The notes beneath the pieces are model-generated. The model worked only from the letters and a program-made list of their open reading frames with translations. It made no database searches and was not told where the DNA came from. Positions 47,404 through 62,242 of a stretch of DNA of 64,000 nt are shown in pieces. Within the stretch, counting starts at the first letter, position 1. Every line of letters starts with the position of its first letter. The DNA lies in assembly GCA_002901265.1 (NCBI GenBank), contig PPHI01000057.1, positions 186,001 to 250,000 on the forward strand, given 5' to 3'. Made by a program: the position numbers and the translations under genes. The stretch comes from Rhodopirellula baltica (lineage in GTDB: Bacteria; Planctomycetota; Planctomycetia; Pirellulales; Pirellulaceae).

Positions 47404-47480
47404 ATCGAGATCCTAGATGCTCGCCAAGGTCGTCATGTAAGCGAAGCATAGTTCGTGCAATCCCAGCTTTGATGCGGTAC

Positions 47481-48680
47481 CTATTTGACCGCCAACATAC
47501 GTTCGAGCGCAACCAAGCTCCACTTGGCCACTTCGGGATCCACTTCGATCGTGTTCACCGGGGTGCCGTCGCGAAGGTTCTCCAAAGACCAACAAAGGTG
47601 CGGCAAGTCGATTCGATACATCGTCGCACACATACAAAGGACAGGACTGAGAAAATGAATCTCTTGCTCGGGGTGCTCTGCCTTTAATCGATTGACGAGG
47701 TGCAACTCGGTTCCGATCGCCCACTTGGTTCCTGGTTCGGCTTCACGCACCGCCTTAATAATGAATCCGGTACTGCCCGACAGGTCAGCGATGTCGTTGA
47801 CGTTTCGCGGGCATTCGGGGTGGACCAGAATCTTGATCCCGGGATGCTGCTTGCGAAACATGTCGACGTGTTCAGGGCGGAACATTTGGTGCACACTGCA
47901 GTGTCCTTTCCAAAGGATGACACGGCTGTTTTCGATTGCCGCTTCGTCGTTGCCACCCAATTCCAGTTCATACGGATCCCAAACCGGCATCTGGTCTTCG
48001 GTGATGCCCATCTTCAGCGAGGTGTTACGTCCCAAGTGCTGGTCGGGGAAAAAGAACACGCGATCGCCCCGTTCGAATGCCCATTCCAACACAGCACGTG
48101 CGTTGCTGCTGGTACAAACGATGCCGCCGTTGCGTCCGCAAAACGCTTTCAAGCTGGCGGCGCTATTGATGTACGTCACCGGAATCACACGTTCGGTATC
48201 GATGATTTCCGACATGTCTTGCCAGGCCGCTTCGACTTGATTGATCGCAGCCATATCTGCCATCGAACAGCCCGCGGCCATGTCCGGCAAAATCACACGG
48301 ACGCGTTCACCGCGTTGATCGAGCTTTTCCGGACGATTGGCCAGGATGTCTGCGGTCTCGGCCATGAAGTGAACGCCACAGAAAACGATCGTTCGGCACG
48401 CATCGCTTTCGGCGGCCATTTGGGACAGTTGATAACTATCGCCACGGAGGTCCGTGTGCTCGACCACTTCGTCTTGCTGATAGTGGTGACCGAGTATCAA
48501 CAATCGATCGCCAAACTCCTCTCGCACCGCCGTGATCCGCTCGATCAGCTGCTCGCTGGTCATCGATTTGTAGTCCGCCAACGCGTGTTTGGCGTGCTCG
48601 TTGGGGTCTTTCGTCGCGGTCGGCAAAGATGACAAGTTCACGGATGGGTCCTGGAAAAAGTAATGTTTCGCATCCGCCAT
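47481..48680 (-). CDS. nadA: Quinolinate synthase
   Basis: NadA makes quinolinate from iminoaspartate and dihydroxyacetone phosphate in NAD synthesis, using a [4Fe-4S] cluster. The three cluster cysteines are visible in IVFCGVHFM (about residue 101), VHPECPRNV and LCMCATMYR. Other family segments are LILGHHYQQDEVV and WKGHCSVHQMF. The open frame begins with a TTG at 48695, but ATG 48680 (MADAKHYFFQD) is the better start, giving 399 residues, typical of the long NadA type. No nadB or nadC is in the window. It lies just downstream of the rpoC terminator, on the same strand. Confidence 0.96.
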   Translation of the reverse strand: MADAKHYFFQDPSVNLSSLPTATKDPNEHAKHALADYKSMTSEQLIERITAVREEFGDRLLILGHHYQQDEVVEHTDLRGDSYQLSQMAAESDACRTIVFCGVHFMAETADILANRPEKLDQRGERVRVILPDMAAGCSMADMAAINQVEAAWQDMSEIIDTERVIPVTYINSAASLKAFCGRNGGIVCTSSNARAVLEWAFERGDRVFFFPDQHLGRNTSLKMGITEDQMPVWDPYELELGGNDEAAIENSRVILWKGHCSVHQMFRPEHVDMFRKQHPGIKILVHPECPRNVNDIADLSGSTGFIIKAVREAEPGTKWAIGTELHLVNRLKAEHPEQEIHFLSPVLCMCATMYRIDLPHLCWSLENLRDGTPVNTIEVDPEVAKWSLVALERMLAVK

Positions 48681-48732
48681 TGTATCGAATGGCAATAGGA
48701 ATCAAGAACCGCCCGGGTGGAAGCCGGTTCAC

Positions 48733-48772
48733 AAAAAAATCCCGCTCGCGCCGGTGACGCGAGCGGGATTTT
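48733..48772 (-). terminator. Rho-independent terminator after rpoBC
   Basis: AAAATCCCGCTCGCG at 48736-48750 and CGCGAGCGGGATTTT at 48758-48772 form a perfect 15-bp stem with a 7-nt loop. On the minus strand the stem is followed by a run of seven Ts. It lies about 30 bp after the rpoC stop and should end the rpoBC transcript before nadA. Confidence 0.95.
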
Positions 48773-48800
48773 GAATCAGTTTCGATCGAGTCCGATCGGC

Positions 48801-53186
<4,386 letters not shown>

Positions 53187-53414
53187 GATATGTGAGCCTT
53201 TAGCAGTGAGCGGTTGAGCTATTGGTTTTCGGTTGAAAGGAAGTTCGTCAGGGAATCCTTAGTTCGGAATCAGTCCGTGTCTCGCTGACGAGCTTTCGAT
53301 TGTGTCGTGCACCTGAACGTGTCAGGCTGCGATCGAAACCGTGGTCTCGATCGCCGGTTCATGATCGCGGGACGCCGCATTCCTGGCGTCCACGCGGTCA
53401 ACGACGTCGTGCGA

Positions 53415-56400
53415 CTAGATCGGCCGCTTTTCCAGTTGCATGTTCAACGCGAGTCCTCGGATTTCGTTGGTCAATACGTCGAAGCTGGCTGGCGTGCCGG
53501 CTTCCAGGGTGTTCTCGCCCTTGACCATCGATTCGTAGATCTTGGTACGGCCTTCGACGTCGTCGCTCTTGACGGTCAACAGCTCTTGCAAGATGTACGC
53601 GGCACCGTAGGCCTCGAGAGCCCAAACTTCCATTTCCCCGAAACGCTGACCACCGAAGCGGGCTTTACCGCCAAGTGGCTGTTGCGTGATCAACGAGTAC
53701 GGCCCGGTGCTACGTGCGTGGACCTTATCGTCGACCAAGTGGTGCAGTTTCAACATGTAGATGTAACCGACCGTCGTTTCCTGTTCCATCGGTTCACCGG
53801 TACGGCCGTCGATCAGACGAACCTTACCGTGACGCGGCAGGCCGGCTTCTTCGAGTGCATCGTTGATGTCCTCTTCGGTCGCCCCGTTGAAAACCGGTGT
53901 GATCGATTGGAAGCCGAGTTTCGCACCGGCCCAACCGAGGTGGGTTTCCAAAATCTGCCCCACGTTCATCCGGCTAGGAACGCCCAGCGGGTTCAACATG
54001 ATTTGCAGCGGAGTTCCGTCTGGCAGGAAAGGCATGTCGGCGATCGGAAGGATCTTGGCGATCACCCCCTTGTTACCGTGACGACCAGCCATCTTGTCAC
54101 CGACCGAAATCACTCGCTTGGTCGCGATATAGACCTTGGCCATTTGCAACACGCCGCTGCGAAGTTCGTCACCGCGTTTCATGCTGTTGAGCTTGCGGTC
54201 ACGCTGATCGATTGCGGTTTCGACGTTACGCCATTGAGTCCGGTAAACCTTTTCAACAGCGGCAATGCTATCTTCGCCTTTCACCTGACCGATGACGTGA
54301 TCCAAGCGGAACGCGATCGCTCGCTCGGCGACGAACTTAGGATCTTGACCATCCGCGAGCGGAGTACCGGTCGAGTCTTTCAGCTTGGTGCCGGCGGCTT
54401 CTTCCAGGTCGCGAACCAACGATTCGAAGGTGCTAGCGATTTCGGCGTTGCCGATCGCTTCGACCTCTTTCAGTTCACGCTCGAATTCCTTCCGCTCGTC
54501 TTCGCTCAAGCTCATCCGGCGGGAGAACTTGTGGGTGTCGATCACGATCCCTTCGATACCCGAAGGCACTTCCAGCGAATCGTTTTTGACGTCTTCACCG
54601 GCGCGACCAAAGATCGCGTGCAACAGCTTTTCTTCCGGTGTCAATTCGGTCTTGCTTTTCGGGCTGACCTTACCGACCAGGATGTCACCCGGCTTCACGT
54701 AGGTACCGACACGGACGATGCCGTTTTCGTCCAGGTTGCGGAGTGCTTTTTCGCTGACGTTTGGAATGTCACGCGTGAACTCTTCGCGGCCCAGTTTGGT
54801 TTCGCGGATTTCGACGTCAAAGTCTTCGATGTGAATCGAAGTGTACGTGTCGTTACGAACCAACTCTTCGCTGATGATGATCGCGTCTTCGTAGTTGAAT
54901 CCATCGAACGACATAAACCCGACCAACACGTTGCGTCCCAGTGCCAACTCGCCATCACGAGTCGCCGCACCGTCGGCAATGATCTGGCCTTCTTCGACTT
55001 GGTCGCCAAGGCGGATCAGCGGCTTTTGGTTTTGGCAAGTCCGTTCGTTCAGACCTTGGTACTTTTTCAGCTCGTAGTGATCGCTGCCAATTTCGATGCG
55101 GCAGGAGTCAACATAAGTGACTTTGCCGGCGCGGCGGGCACGGACGACCATCGCACTGTTGCGTGCGACTTCGCGTTCCATCCCGGTTCCGACGATCGGT
55201 GGCTCGGCGACCAACAACGGTACAGCTTGACGCTGCATGTTCGACCCCATCAACGCACGGTTCGCATCGTCGTGCTCGAGGAACGGGATCAAACCTGCCG
55301 AGACGCCAACCATTTGGCTGGGCGCGACGTCCATGTAGTTCACCTGGGTCGGCAAAACGATTTGGAAGTCACTGCGGAAACGGGCGATCATGTTTGGCCC
55401 GGATACCAACGCACGCTCGCTAAGCTCCGTATCGGCTGGAGCGATGTAGGCTTCGTTTTCTTCGTCAGCACGCAACCAGACGACTTCGTCGGTCACGATG
55501 CCTTCTTTGACGCAGCGGTAAGGCGTGATCAAGAAGCCATAATCGTCAACGCCGGCGTAGATTGCCAACGAGCTGATCAGACCAATGTTCGTACCTTCAG
55601 GCGTCTCAATCGGGCAGATACGACCGTAGTGCGAAATATGAACGTCACGAACTTCGAAGCCCGCACGTTTACGGTTCAAACCGCCAGGTCCAAGTGCCGA
55701 CAGACGACGCTCGTGGGTCAACTGGCTCAGCGGGTTCGTCTGGTCAACGACCTGCGAAAGTTCACCACGACCGAAGAAGTAATCGATCGCCGCCGAAACG
55801 CTTTTGGGGTTGATCAACGAACGCGGCGTCATGTCCTGCGCGTCTTTGACGCTCATGCGTTCTTGAACGGTACGACGAAGCTTCAGGAATCCTTTGCGGA
55901 GTTCCTCACAAGCCAGTTCGTCGATGGTACGCAGACGACGGTTACCAAGGTGGTCGATGTCGTCGATTTCTGCGTTGCTGTCCGGATCGAACAAATCGAT
56001 CAGGTAGCGGATCGACTCGATGATGTCTTCCGGACGCAGCGTCATGACTTCTTCGCTGACGCCAAGTCCCAGTTTACGGTTCAAACGGAAGCGGCCGACT
56101 TTACCGAGACGATATCGGTTGTCGTCGTAGAACTTCTCTTCGAACAGCACACGTGCTTTCTCAAGCTGTGGCGGGTTACCGGGACGCAGCCGCTGGTAGA
56201 TCCGCAGCAACGCTTCTTCGTGGCTGGCGGTGTTGTCTTCCATCAATGTGTTAAAGATCACGGGCACCTTTGGTGCGTCCATGATTTCGACACTGGTGAC
56301 ACCGGCGGTGCAAATTGCTTCGGCGACTTCTTTCGAAATGCGGTGTGCCGCTTCGATGATGATTTCGCCAGCACGCTCGCTTTCCGATGGGAACACGACG

Positions 56401-57137
56401 TCATCGACGGCAATCTTGCCTTCGATCACGGCAGCGCTCTCGATGCCATCGAGCGACTCGGTGCGTGTCGGATAGAAAGCTTGCAGGATGTCCGCGTCGG
56501 TGGAGTACTTGGGATCCATCGCGCGAAGCAACGTCGTTGCGGCGAACTTACCACTTTGGTCGATCCGGACGGTCAACGAGTCCTTTTTGGTCACGTTGAA
56601 CTCAACCCAGCTACCGCGTTCGGGAATCACGCGGCAAGAAGGCAGCTTGCGGTCGGTGGTGGTGTCCGTGTCCCAGACAAAGTCGACACCGGGCGAACGG
56701 TGTAGCTGGCTAACGACGACGCGTTCAGCACCGTTGATGATGAACTCGCCACCACCCATCATGATCGGCATGTCGCCGAGATAAACTTCTTCCTCGTGCG
56801 GCTCTTCACGATTCAATCGCAGCCAAATACGCAACGGCATGCCGTAGGTCAGTCGCAGCTGACGGCATTCCTGGCTGGTGTAACGTGGCTTGCCGAGTTC
56901 GTAGCGAAGGTAATCGAGCGTGATGTTGCCGTCATAGCTGGAGATCGGGAAGATCTCGCGCAGCACGCTTTCCAATCCCTTATCGATACGATCCTCGGTG
57001 GAGACATCCTCCTGCAAAAACTCCTTGTAGGATGCGGTTTGCAAGGCGGTCAAATCAGGGAGATCAAACTCACCTTGATCGCTGCCGAAGTAACGGACGT
57101 TTGTTGGAATCAGACGACGGTGGGACGTAACTGCCAT
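53415..57137 (-). CDS. rpoB: DNA-directed RNA polymerase subunit beta
   Basis: This 1240-residue protein is the beta subunit of RNA polymerase. The start is ATG 57137 ([18 protein letters not shown]), with GGAG about a dozen bases upstream. The rifampicin-region segment [20 protein letters not shown] and the following [14 protein letters not shown] are present, as are [20 protein letters not shown] and the C-terminal [20 protein letters not shown] and [19 protein letters not shown]. The window shows no ribosomal protein gene (rplJ, rplL) before it; the upstream gene is a divergent sulfatase, so rpoB must have its own promoter in the gap. Confidence 0.98.
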   Translation of the reverse strand: MAVTSHRRLIPTNVRYFGSDQGEFDLPDLTALQTASYKEFLQEDVSTEDRIDKGLESVLREIFPISSYDGNITLDYLRYELGKPRYTSQECRQLRLTYGMPLRIWLRLNREEPHEEEVYLGDMPIMMGGGEFIINGAERVVVSQLHRSPGVDFVWDTDTTTDRKLPSCRVIPERGSWVEFNVTKKDSLTVRIDQSGKFAATTLLRAMDPKYSTDADILQAFYPTRTESLDGIESAAVIEGKIAVDDVVFPSESERAGEIIIEAAHRISKEVAEAICTAGVTSVEIMDAPKVPVIFNTLMEDNTASHEEALLRIYQRLRPGNPPQLEKARVLFEEKFYDDNRYRLGKVGRFRLNRKLGLGVSEEVMTLRPEDIIESIRYLIDLFDPDSNAEIDDIDHLGNRRLRTIDELACEELRKGFLKLRRTVQERMSVKDAQDMTPRSLINPKSVSAAIDYFFGRGELSQVVDQTNPLSQLTHERRLSALGPGGLNRKRAGFEVRDVHISHYGRICPIETPEGTNIGLISSLAIYAGVDDYGFLITPYRCVKEGIVTDEVVWLRADEENEAYIAPADTELSERALVSGPNMIARFRSDFQIVLPTQVNYMDVAPSQMVGVSAGLIPFLEHDDANRALMGSNMQRQAVPLLVAEPPIVGTGMEREVARNSAMVVRARRAGKVTYVDSCRIEIGSDHYELKKYQGLNERTCQNQKPLIRLGDQVEEGQIIADGAATRDGELALGRNVLVGFMSFDGFNYEDAIIISEELVRNDTYTSIHIEDFDVEIRETKLGREEFTRDIPNVSEKALRNLDENGIVRVGTYVKPGDILVGKVSPKSKTELTPEEKLLHAIFGRAGEDVKNDSLEVPSGIEGIVIDTHKFSRRMSLSEDERKEFERELKEVEAIGNAEIASTFESLVRDLEEAAGTKLKDSTGTPLADGQDPKFVAERAIAFRLDHVIGQVKGEDSIAAVEKVYRTQWRNVETAIDQRDRKLNSMKRGDELRSGVLQMAKVYIATKRVISVGDKMAGRHGNKGVIAKILPIADMPFLPDGTPLQIMLNPLGVPSRMNVGQILETHLGWAGAKLGFQSITPVFNGATEEDINDALEEAGLPRHGKVRLIDGRTGEPMEQETTVGYIYMLKLHHLVDDKVHARSTGPYSLITQQPLGGKARFGGQRFGEMEVWALEAYGAAYILQELLTVKSDDVEGRTKIYESMVKGENTLEAGTPASFDVLTNEIRGLALNMQLEKRPI

Positions 57138-57989
57138 CGGTAGAGAAAGCTCCTGCTGGACTTGAGATGCGTGATCTCGGACGGCTATTAGGAATGGGCA
57201 ACTGAAACGAGGCAGTGATCTGCCGACGATTCAAGTTCAACCCACCTTGGGATTCGGGCGAATGCAACGGAGGCTAAGACTCGACAACTTTCCAATTGAC
57301 ATGACCAACCTTGTTTCAAGAGACTCCATGGATGGAAAGCAATCTTGTCGATTGATTTGATCAGCGAGGTGCCAGACAGCGACCACAGCCAAGCATTACT
57401 GGCTGTAACGGTAGCAGCATCCCCGGCACGACCATTCATTCTGTCGTGGGGATGTGCACACAAGGATGTGATAGACGTAATCGTCAAAACTAACGTGACC
57501 AAATACATGTCCTCTTCACCGGTCACGTCCGATCAATCGTTACACCTGCAGGTGTTGCCCGGTTATTAGGGCCTGATAGATGATCAGGGCTGGCACGGCG
57601 AGTCGGTACGGCTGGAACCTCGGCTCACTAGGGAGAATATCAAAACCCGGTGACATGGAAAACCCCATCGCCAAAAAGTGGCCCGAATTGTGCTGTACAC
57701 GCATTTTCCAGCATAAACCACTGCCACCAAACAACTTAACGCCAAAGAACGGGTTTTGAGCTGGCGCACAGCACAGCCGCCATCTCCCGGTTCGCGATAA
57801 ATTTCCGGGAATTTCTCGGCTTCTTACCGCCAAATGGCACCCCGAGCCCCCTCCCGCAGACCCTTCGGGCAGCTCACCGGAGGCTGCTCAGGCTCGGGAG
57901 TCCAGATGGTTCCGTCGGAGGCATCGGGACCTGCTATAACGGTGGAACTCGCCGTCACCGCTTCCCTGCCCCCGCGATGCTCCCGCCGC
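57138..57989. other. Long divergent intergenic region between rpoB and sulfatase
   Basis: About 850 bp with no convincing gene. It must carry the rpoB promoter and 5' leader. The sulfatase frame is open from 57834, but residues before ATG 57990 do not look like protein of the family. A perfect 14-bp palindrome, ACACCTGCAGGTGT, lies at 57542-57555. Small minus-strand frames here have no recognisable features. Confidence 0.6.
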
Positions 57990-59561
57990 ATGACCACTCA
58001 CCCGCCTACGCTGCTCGCCAGCTTTTTCGCTGCCCTTTTCGTTTTCGGCAGCTACTCCCAATCAAGAACCGACGCCGCAGAACGACCGCCGAATATCATC
58101 GTGATCATGGCCGACGATCTCGGCTACGGTGACTTGAGCTGCTACGGCGCGACGGAACTGGAAACGCCAAACATCGACGCGCTTGCCGCAGGCGGCCAGC
58201 AATTCACACAGGGCTACTGCAGCGCATCGACCTGCACCCCGACGCGTTTTTCGTTCCTGACCGGCAAGTATGCCTTTCGGCAACCCGGCGCAGGCATCGC
58301 GCCGCCCAACGCGACCAGCCTGATCGAGCCGGGCACAGAAACGGTCGCGTCACTGATGAAACGAGCCGGCTACCAAACCGGCGTGGTCGGCAAATGGCAT
58401 CTCGGCCTCGGCCAAGGCGATGCCCCCGACTGGAACGGAGAACTGAAACCCGGGCCGCTCGAAATTGGCTTCGATTACTGCTACTTGTTGCCAACGACCA
58501 ACGATCGCGTCCCAAGTGTTTATGTCGAAAACCATCGCGTTGTGAATCTTGATCCGGACGACCCACTCTGGGTAGGCAACAACCGTCCTGACGAGAACCA
58601 TCCGCTGGGCAGCGATCCCGAAGTTCGCGCCACGTTAAAGATGGACTGGAGCCACGGGCACAACCAAACCGTCCACAACGGCATCGGTCGCATCGGCTTC
58701 TTCACCGGCGGTCACCAAGCCCGCTGGCGCGACGAAGACCTCGCCGATGCGTGGGTGGAGAAATCGGTTGACTTCATCGAAGCGAATCAGGACAAGCCAT
58801 TCTTCCTCTTCTTCGCGTCACACGACTTGCACGTGCCGCGCATGCCGCATGAGCGATTCCAAGGCAAAACAAAACTCGGCTTTCGCGGTGATTCGATTGT
58901 CCAACTGGATTGGTGCGTTGGTGAATTGACCAGCACGCTGAAACGTCTAAACCTTGACCAAAACACGTTGGTTGTCTTTTGCAGCGACAATGGCCCAGTA
59001 CTGGACGATGGCTATCAAGACGGCGCGATCGAACAACTGCACTCGCACAAGCCATCAGGGATTTATCGCGGCGGTAAATACAGCATCTACGAAGGCGGAA
59101 CACGAACGCCGTTCATCACGTCTTGGCCTGGAACCATTAAACCTGGCAAGTCCGACCAAGTTGTCTGCACTGTGGATCTGCCAGCCAGCCTTGCTGCCCT
59201 GGTGGACCAACCCTTGCCCGCCGGCGCATGCCCCGACAGCTTCAATATGATCGATGTATTGCTTGGCACACCGAACGCCAAGGGACGGGATCACTTGCTT
59301 CAACAGCCCAACAAAGGACCAACGCTTGCGCTGCGAGTCGGCGACTGGAAGGTGCTGTCGTATCCCGATGCCAAACCGCGCAAACATCTGACATACGAAA
59401 AGGGGCCAGGACGATACGAACTCTACAACCTTGCCGACGACCCTAGCGAATCCAACAACGTTGCCGAGCAACACCCCGACAAGCTTGCCGAACTGCTCGC
59501 CCGACTCGACGCAATCAAAACGGCTGGGCACAGCCGCCCCGATTGGACTGAAGCGAACTAG
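57990..59561 (+). CDS. Sulfatase (formylglycine-dependent), secreted
   Basis: This 523-residue protein (from ATG 57990; the frame is open from 57834) has a signal peptide (residues 1-30, LLASFFAALFVFGSYS) and the sulfatase fold. Metal ligands ADDLGYGD follow at about 41-48. The CxPxR motif CTPTRFSFLTGK gives Cys82, the residue that FGE converts to formylglycine. Later come GKWHLGLGQ and CSDNGPVLDDG. The C-terminal subdomain has the usual YELYNLADDPSESNNVA. Planctomycetes carry tens to hundreds of such sulfatases for sulfated algal polysaccharides. No polysaccharide lyase or transporter is beside it, and it is divergent from rpoB. Confidence 0.94.
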   Translation: MTTHPPTLLASFFAALFVFGSYSQSRTDAAERPPNIIVIMADDLGYGDLSCYGATELETPNIDALAAGGQQFTQGYCSASTCTPTRFSFLTGKYAFRQPGAGIAPPNATSLIEPGTETVASLMKRAGYQTGVVGKWHLGLGQGDAPDWNGELKPGPLEIGFDYCYLLPTTNDRVPSVYVENHRVVNLDPDDPLWVGNNRPDENHPLGSDPEVRATLKMDWSHGHNQTVHNGIGRIGFFTGGHQARWRDEDLADAWVEKSVDFIEANQDKPFFLFFASHDLHVPRMPHERFQGKTKLGFRGDSIVQLDWCVGELTSTLKRLNLDQNTLVVFCSDNGPVLDDGYQDGAIEQLHSHKPSGIYRGGKYSIYEGGTRTPFITSWPGTIKPGKSDQVVCTVDLPASLAALVDQPLPAGACPDSFNMIDVLLGTPNAKGRDHLLQQPNKGPTLALRVGDWKVLSYPDAKPRKHLTYEKGPGRYELYNLADDPSESNNVAEQHPDKLAELLARLDAIKTAGHSRPDWTEAN

Positions 59562-59637
59562 CAACTGCTGCCAACGAGCAACAGGGCCAGCGAACGACCT
59601 CCGGCTTGATAGCCTGTCGTTCAATTCACGCTGTCGT

Positions 59638-60399
59638 TCAATTTACGCTGAACGGCGGTGGAAACCGAATCCCGCCCGGTGTGTCGTCAGCTCCGGCGGT
59701 TTCCGAATTCGCGTCGGAGGAACCAGTCGCCCCCGTCTTGGACAGCCCCAGCGCCACCGCGCCAGACTTGAGGAAGCCCATCAGCTTTTCGGCGCGCTGA
59801 TCGACGTTGTACTCTTTCAACAAGTCCAACTTCATCGGAATCGGCAGCGGCAAAGTATGGGCGATGATATCGGTGATCGGTCCCAACCCCATCGATCCGG
59901 TCAATAACTCGGCGAGCTCCTGCTTCGCGGATTTCGTAGATGGGATGACTTCACCAAACGCATCGAGCAACTCGGCGCGAAGTTGTCGCCGCGTCGCTTT
60001 GCCGGTGGGCGGATAGAGGTCGTCGAGCACATTTGACTTGGCGATGCGAAAACATCGCTTCGCGTCGATCTCGGTAGCGATCTGTGCCCGCTTGATCCCG
60101 ACCAACAGGATATTGTGCCGATCGTCATCGCAAGCCACATGGGAAACGATCCGACCGAGACAGACCGTTGGCGCAATCGGAGGCTGACCAATGGCACCGG
60201 ACACGTGGTCGGTGAGTGTTGCCATCGCGATCAACTCGTCAGTCGCCAGCGCGTCTGACAACATCTCGCAATACCTTGGCTCGAAGATATGCAACGGCTG
60301 CACGGCATGTGGGAACAACACCAATGACGGCAACGGAAACAACCGCACTTGACCATCGAAATCGTCAGGAAGTCGAGTTAGATCATCCAAGTCACTCAT
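59638..60399 (-). CDS. Lon N-terminal (LON_substr_bdg) domain protein
   Basis: The frame is open to 60495, but ATG 60399 (MSDLDDLTRLPDDFDGQV) gives a normal product of 253 residues. The Lon N-terminal domain starts with VRLFPLPSLVLFPHAVQPLH followed by IFEPRYCEML. No AAA+ or protease domain follows, so it is a stand-alone substrate-binding-domain protein. Such proteins are common in planctomycetes and other phyla; their function is not established. The C-terminal 30 residues are low-complexity (SSDANSETAGADDTPGG). It converges on the sulfatase. Confidence 0.88.
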   Translation of the reverse strand: MSDLDDLTRLPDDFDGQVRLFPLPSLVLFPHAVQPLHIFEPRYCEMLSDALATDELIAMATLTDHVSGAIGQPPIAPTVCLGRIVSHVACDDDRHNILLVGIKRAQIATEIDAKRCFRIAKSNVLDDLYPPTGKATRRQLRAELLDAFGEVIPSTKSAKQELAELLTGSMGLGPITDIIAHTLPLPIPMKLDLLKEYNVDQRAEKLMGFLKSGAVALGLSKTGATGSSDANSETAGADDTPGGIRFPPPFSVN

Positions 60400-61192
60400 G
60401 GCGATTCCGTCGAAAAATGTGTGAAAGGAGTCTCTTAAAGTACGTCTGCTAAAAGGGCCAGCCAGTGTTATTCGGCACCAAACGCCGGTGAACACATTTG
60501 ATTGCGGAGGCGCCCGGTGTCAGTCGATTCACCCCACTACTGTAGCGATTTGCCAATTGCGTGGAAAACGCCAGGCCCAGGAAATGGCGAAAAGGAAACC
60601 TTGTAATCCTTCTCACGCTGCAACATAGGTCTCGATCGGTGCCGGGGCGTTGACTTTTGGCAACATGAACGGCGCATCGTTGAATCAGAGAATCACCCGA
60701 TTCGAGAACGCTACGTCGGGCGATCAACATGGGCGAGAACGATGACGTTTTTTGCTTTGTCCGTGTTCCCCCAAATTCAAATTTTGACAACACAAAAACG
60801 CCGTAAAACACGGGCGTTTACGGCGTTCTAGGGCTTTCGGACGCCCAGTTGTGACCTTCATTACAACCTGCACCAAACCCTCGTTTTGCTCACTCATCCG
60901 CGTGAACTTTTTGGCTCCGATGTTGGCCAGATGGCGATGAAAAGCGACGGGTCTCCGCAGCATCTTCGATGCGATTCTGATGCGGCGGGATTCGAGCAAA
61001 TTGCATCGAGGCGGTGGCAGGCAAACAAAAGCACTGTCACCCAAGTGGACGAAGTCCGCGCCTTGGACGCGGTTGGTGGTCGCGAAGGCTGTTTATAGAC
61101 GGACTTCCTCTACCACTGCGAAACACCCCAGCTAGAATCCCGGTGACATATTCTCCCCCCCGGAAATGCCACGTTCCCGAAAACGCTGAATC
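60400..61192. other. Long intergenic region upstream of polysaccharide cluster
   Basis: About 790 bp between the divergent Lon-N-domain gene and the epimerase gene. Short frames here (for example minus 60724-61044) have no assignable family. It contains a strong hairpin at 60797-60827. The promoters of both flanking genes must lie here. Confidence 0.55.
60797..60827 (-). terminator. Intergenic hairpin, possible minus-strand terminator
   Basis: AACGCCGTAAA (60797-60807) and TTTACGGCGTT (60817-60827) are perfect inverted repeats with a 9-nt loop. Read on the minus strand, the stem runs into TTTTTGTG, which fits an intrinsic terminator. The problem is that no clear minus-strand gene lies upstream, so it may belong to an unrecognised transcript. 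Confidence 0.45.
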
Positions 61193-62185
61193 ATGAATAG
61201 CACGACTCAACCAGGATCAACCTACTTCGTCACCGGTTGCGGCGGTTTTATCGCCTCGCGAGTGAGCCGTTTGCTGCTGGACAGCGGTCATCGAGTCGTC
61301 GGGATCGATAACCTTAACGATTACTATTCGCCCGAGCTGAAACGGCATCGCTTGGAATCGCTGGAGTCGGACCGCTTTGTCTTCCATGAAGCGGACATCG
61401 AAGACGCCCAAGCGTTGGCAAAGATCTTTGATGCGGACAAATTCGACGCGGTCTTTAATTTGGCCGCCCGTGCTGGTGTGCGCTACAGCATGGAGAACCC
61501 TTACGTTTATCTGTCTACGAATTCACTTGGCAGCTTGAACCTGATCGACCAAATGCATCGGACAGGCGTTAGCAAGTTCGTGCTCGCTTCGACGTCGTCG
61601 CTGTACGCCGGCCAACCGATGCCATTTCAGGAAAGCCTTCCGGTCAACACTCCCATATCGCCGTACGCCGCCAGCAAGAAAGCGGCTGAAGTGATGGCAT
61701 ACAGCTATCACCACCTTTACAAACTTGACGTTTCCATCTGCCGTTACTTCACGGTCTACGGACCTGCGGGGCGGCCTGACATGTCGATCTTTCGTTTCAT
61801 CCGTTGGATTGACGAAGGCACGCCGATCGAATTGTTCGGTGACGGGGAACAATCACGTGACTTTACCTACGTCGACGACATCGCACGCGGAACCATTTTG
61901 GCGGCCAAGCCCGTCGGATACGAAATCATCAACCTGGGCGGCGGCGGAACACCCGTCTCGCTCAACACACTGATCGCAATGCTGGAAGAACGACTCGGTA
62001 AAAAGGCGAAGATTAACTACAAGCCTTTCCACCAAGCCGACATGATGACGACCAGCGCGGACATCAGTAAAGCAAAAGAACTGTTGGACTGGACGCCCGA
62101 AGTCAGCCTTGAAGAAGGTCTCGACGCATCGGTCGATTGGTACCGGCAGAATCAACCTTGGTCGCAGCAAATTCCGCTGCCTTGA
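61193..62185 (+). CDS. NAD-dependent epimerase, UDP-glucuronate 4-epimerase type
   Basis: This 330-residue extended-SDR enzyme has the NAD loop TGCGGFIASRVSRLLL at about residues 13-28. Then come GIDNLNDYYSPELKRHRLE, NLAARAGVRYSMENPYVY and the catalytic YAASK (SPYAASKKAAEVM). The segment RPDMSIFRFIRWIDEGTPI and SRDFTYVDDI are typical of the UDP-glucuronate 4-epimerase (GalE-like) branch. This would supply UDP-galacturonate for surface polysaccharides. It is followed at 58 bp by a glycosyltransferase and then Gmd, all in the same direction. Confidence 0.92.
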   Translation: MNSTTQPGSTYFVTGCGGFIASRVSRLLLDSGHRVVGIDNLNDYYSPELKRHRLESLESDRFVFHEADIEDAQALAKIFDADKFDAVFNLAARAGVRYSMENPYVYLSTNSLGSLNLIDQMHRTGVSKFVLASTSSLYAGQPMPFQESLPVNTPISPYAASKKAAEVMAYSYHHLYKLDVSICRYFTVYGPAGRPDMSIFRFIRWIDEGTPIELFGDGEQSRDFTYVDDIARGTILAAKPVGYEIINLGGGGTPVSLNTLIAMLEERLGKKAKINYKPFHQADMMTTSADISKAKELLDWTPEVSLEEGLDASVDWYRQNQPWSQQIPLP

Positions 62186-62242
62186 TTCCCATCGCCTGAA
62201 GTCATTCCTCACGGAGTGGCTTGCCGCAAGTAGCAACTACCT

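Noticed and set aside
53307-56705. Open frame of 1132 codons antisense to rpoB
   Set aside because: It lies fully inside rpoB on the opposite strand, has no recognisable domain, and is explained by codon bias that avoids antisense stops. The same occurs opposite rpoC (for example 50571-52103 and 49635-50504).
57540-57833. Minus-strand 97-codon frame between rpoB and the sulfatase
   Set aside because: No recognisable protein features and composition unlike neighbouring genes.
60724-61044. Minus-strand 106-codon frame containing GRPKALERRKR
   Set aside because: The opening weakly recalls short planctomycete helix-turn-helix proteins, but the rest does not continue the pattern, and a hairpin lies inside the frame.
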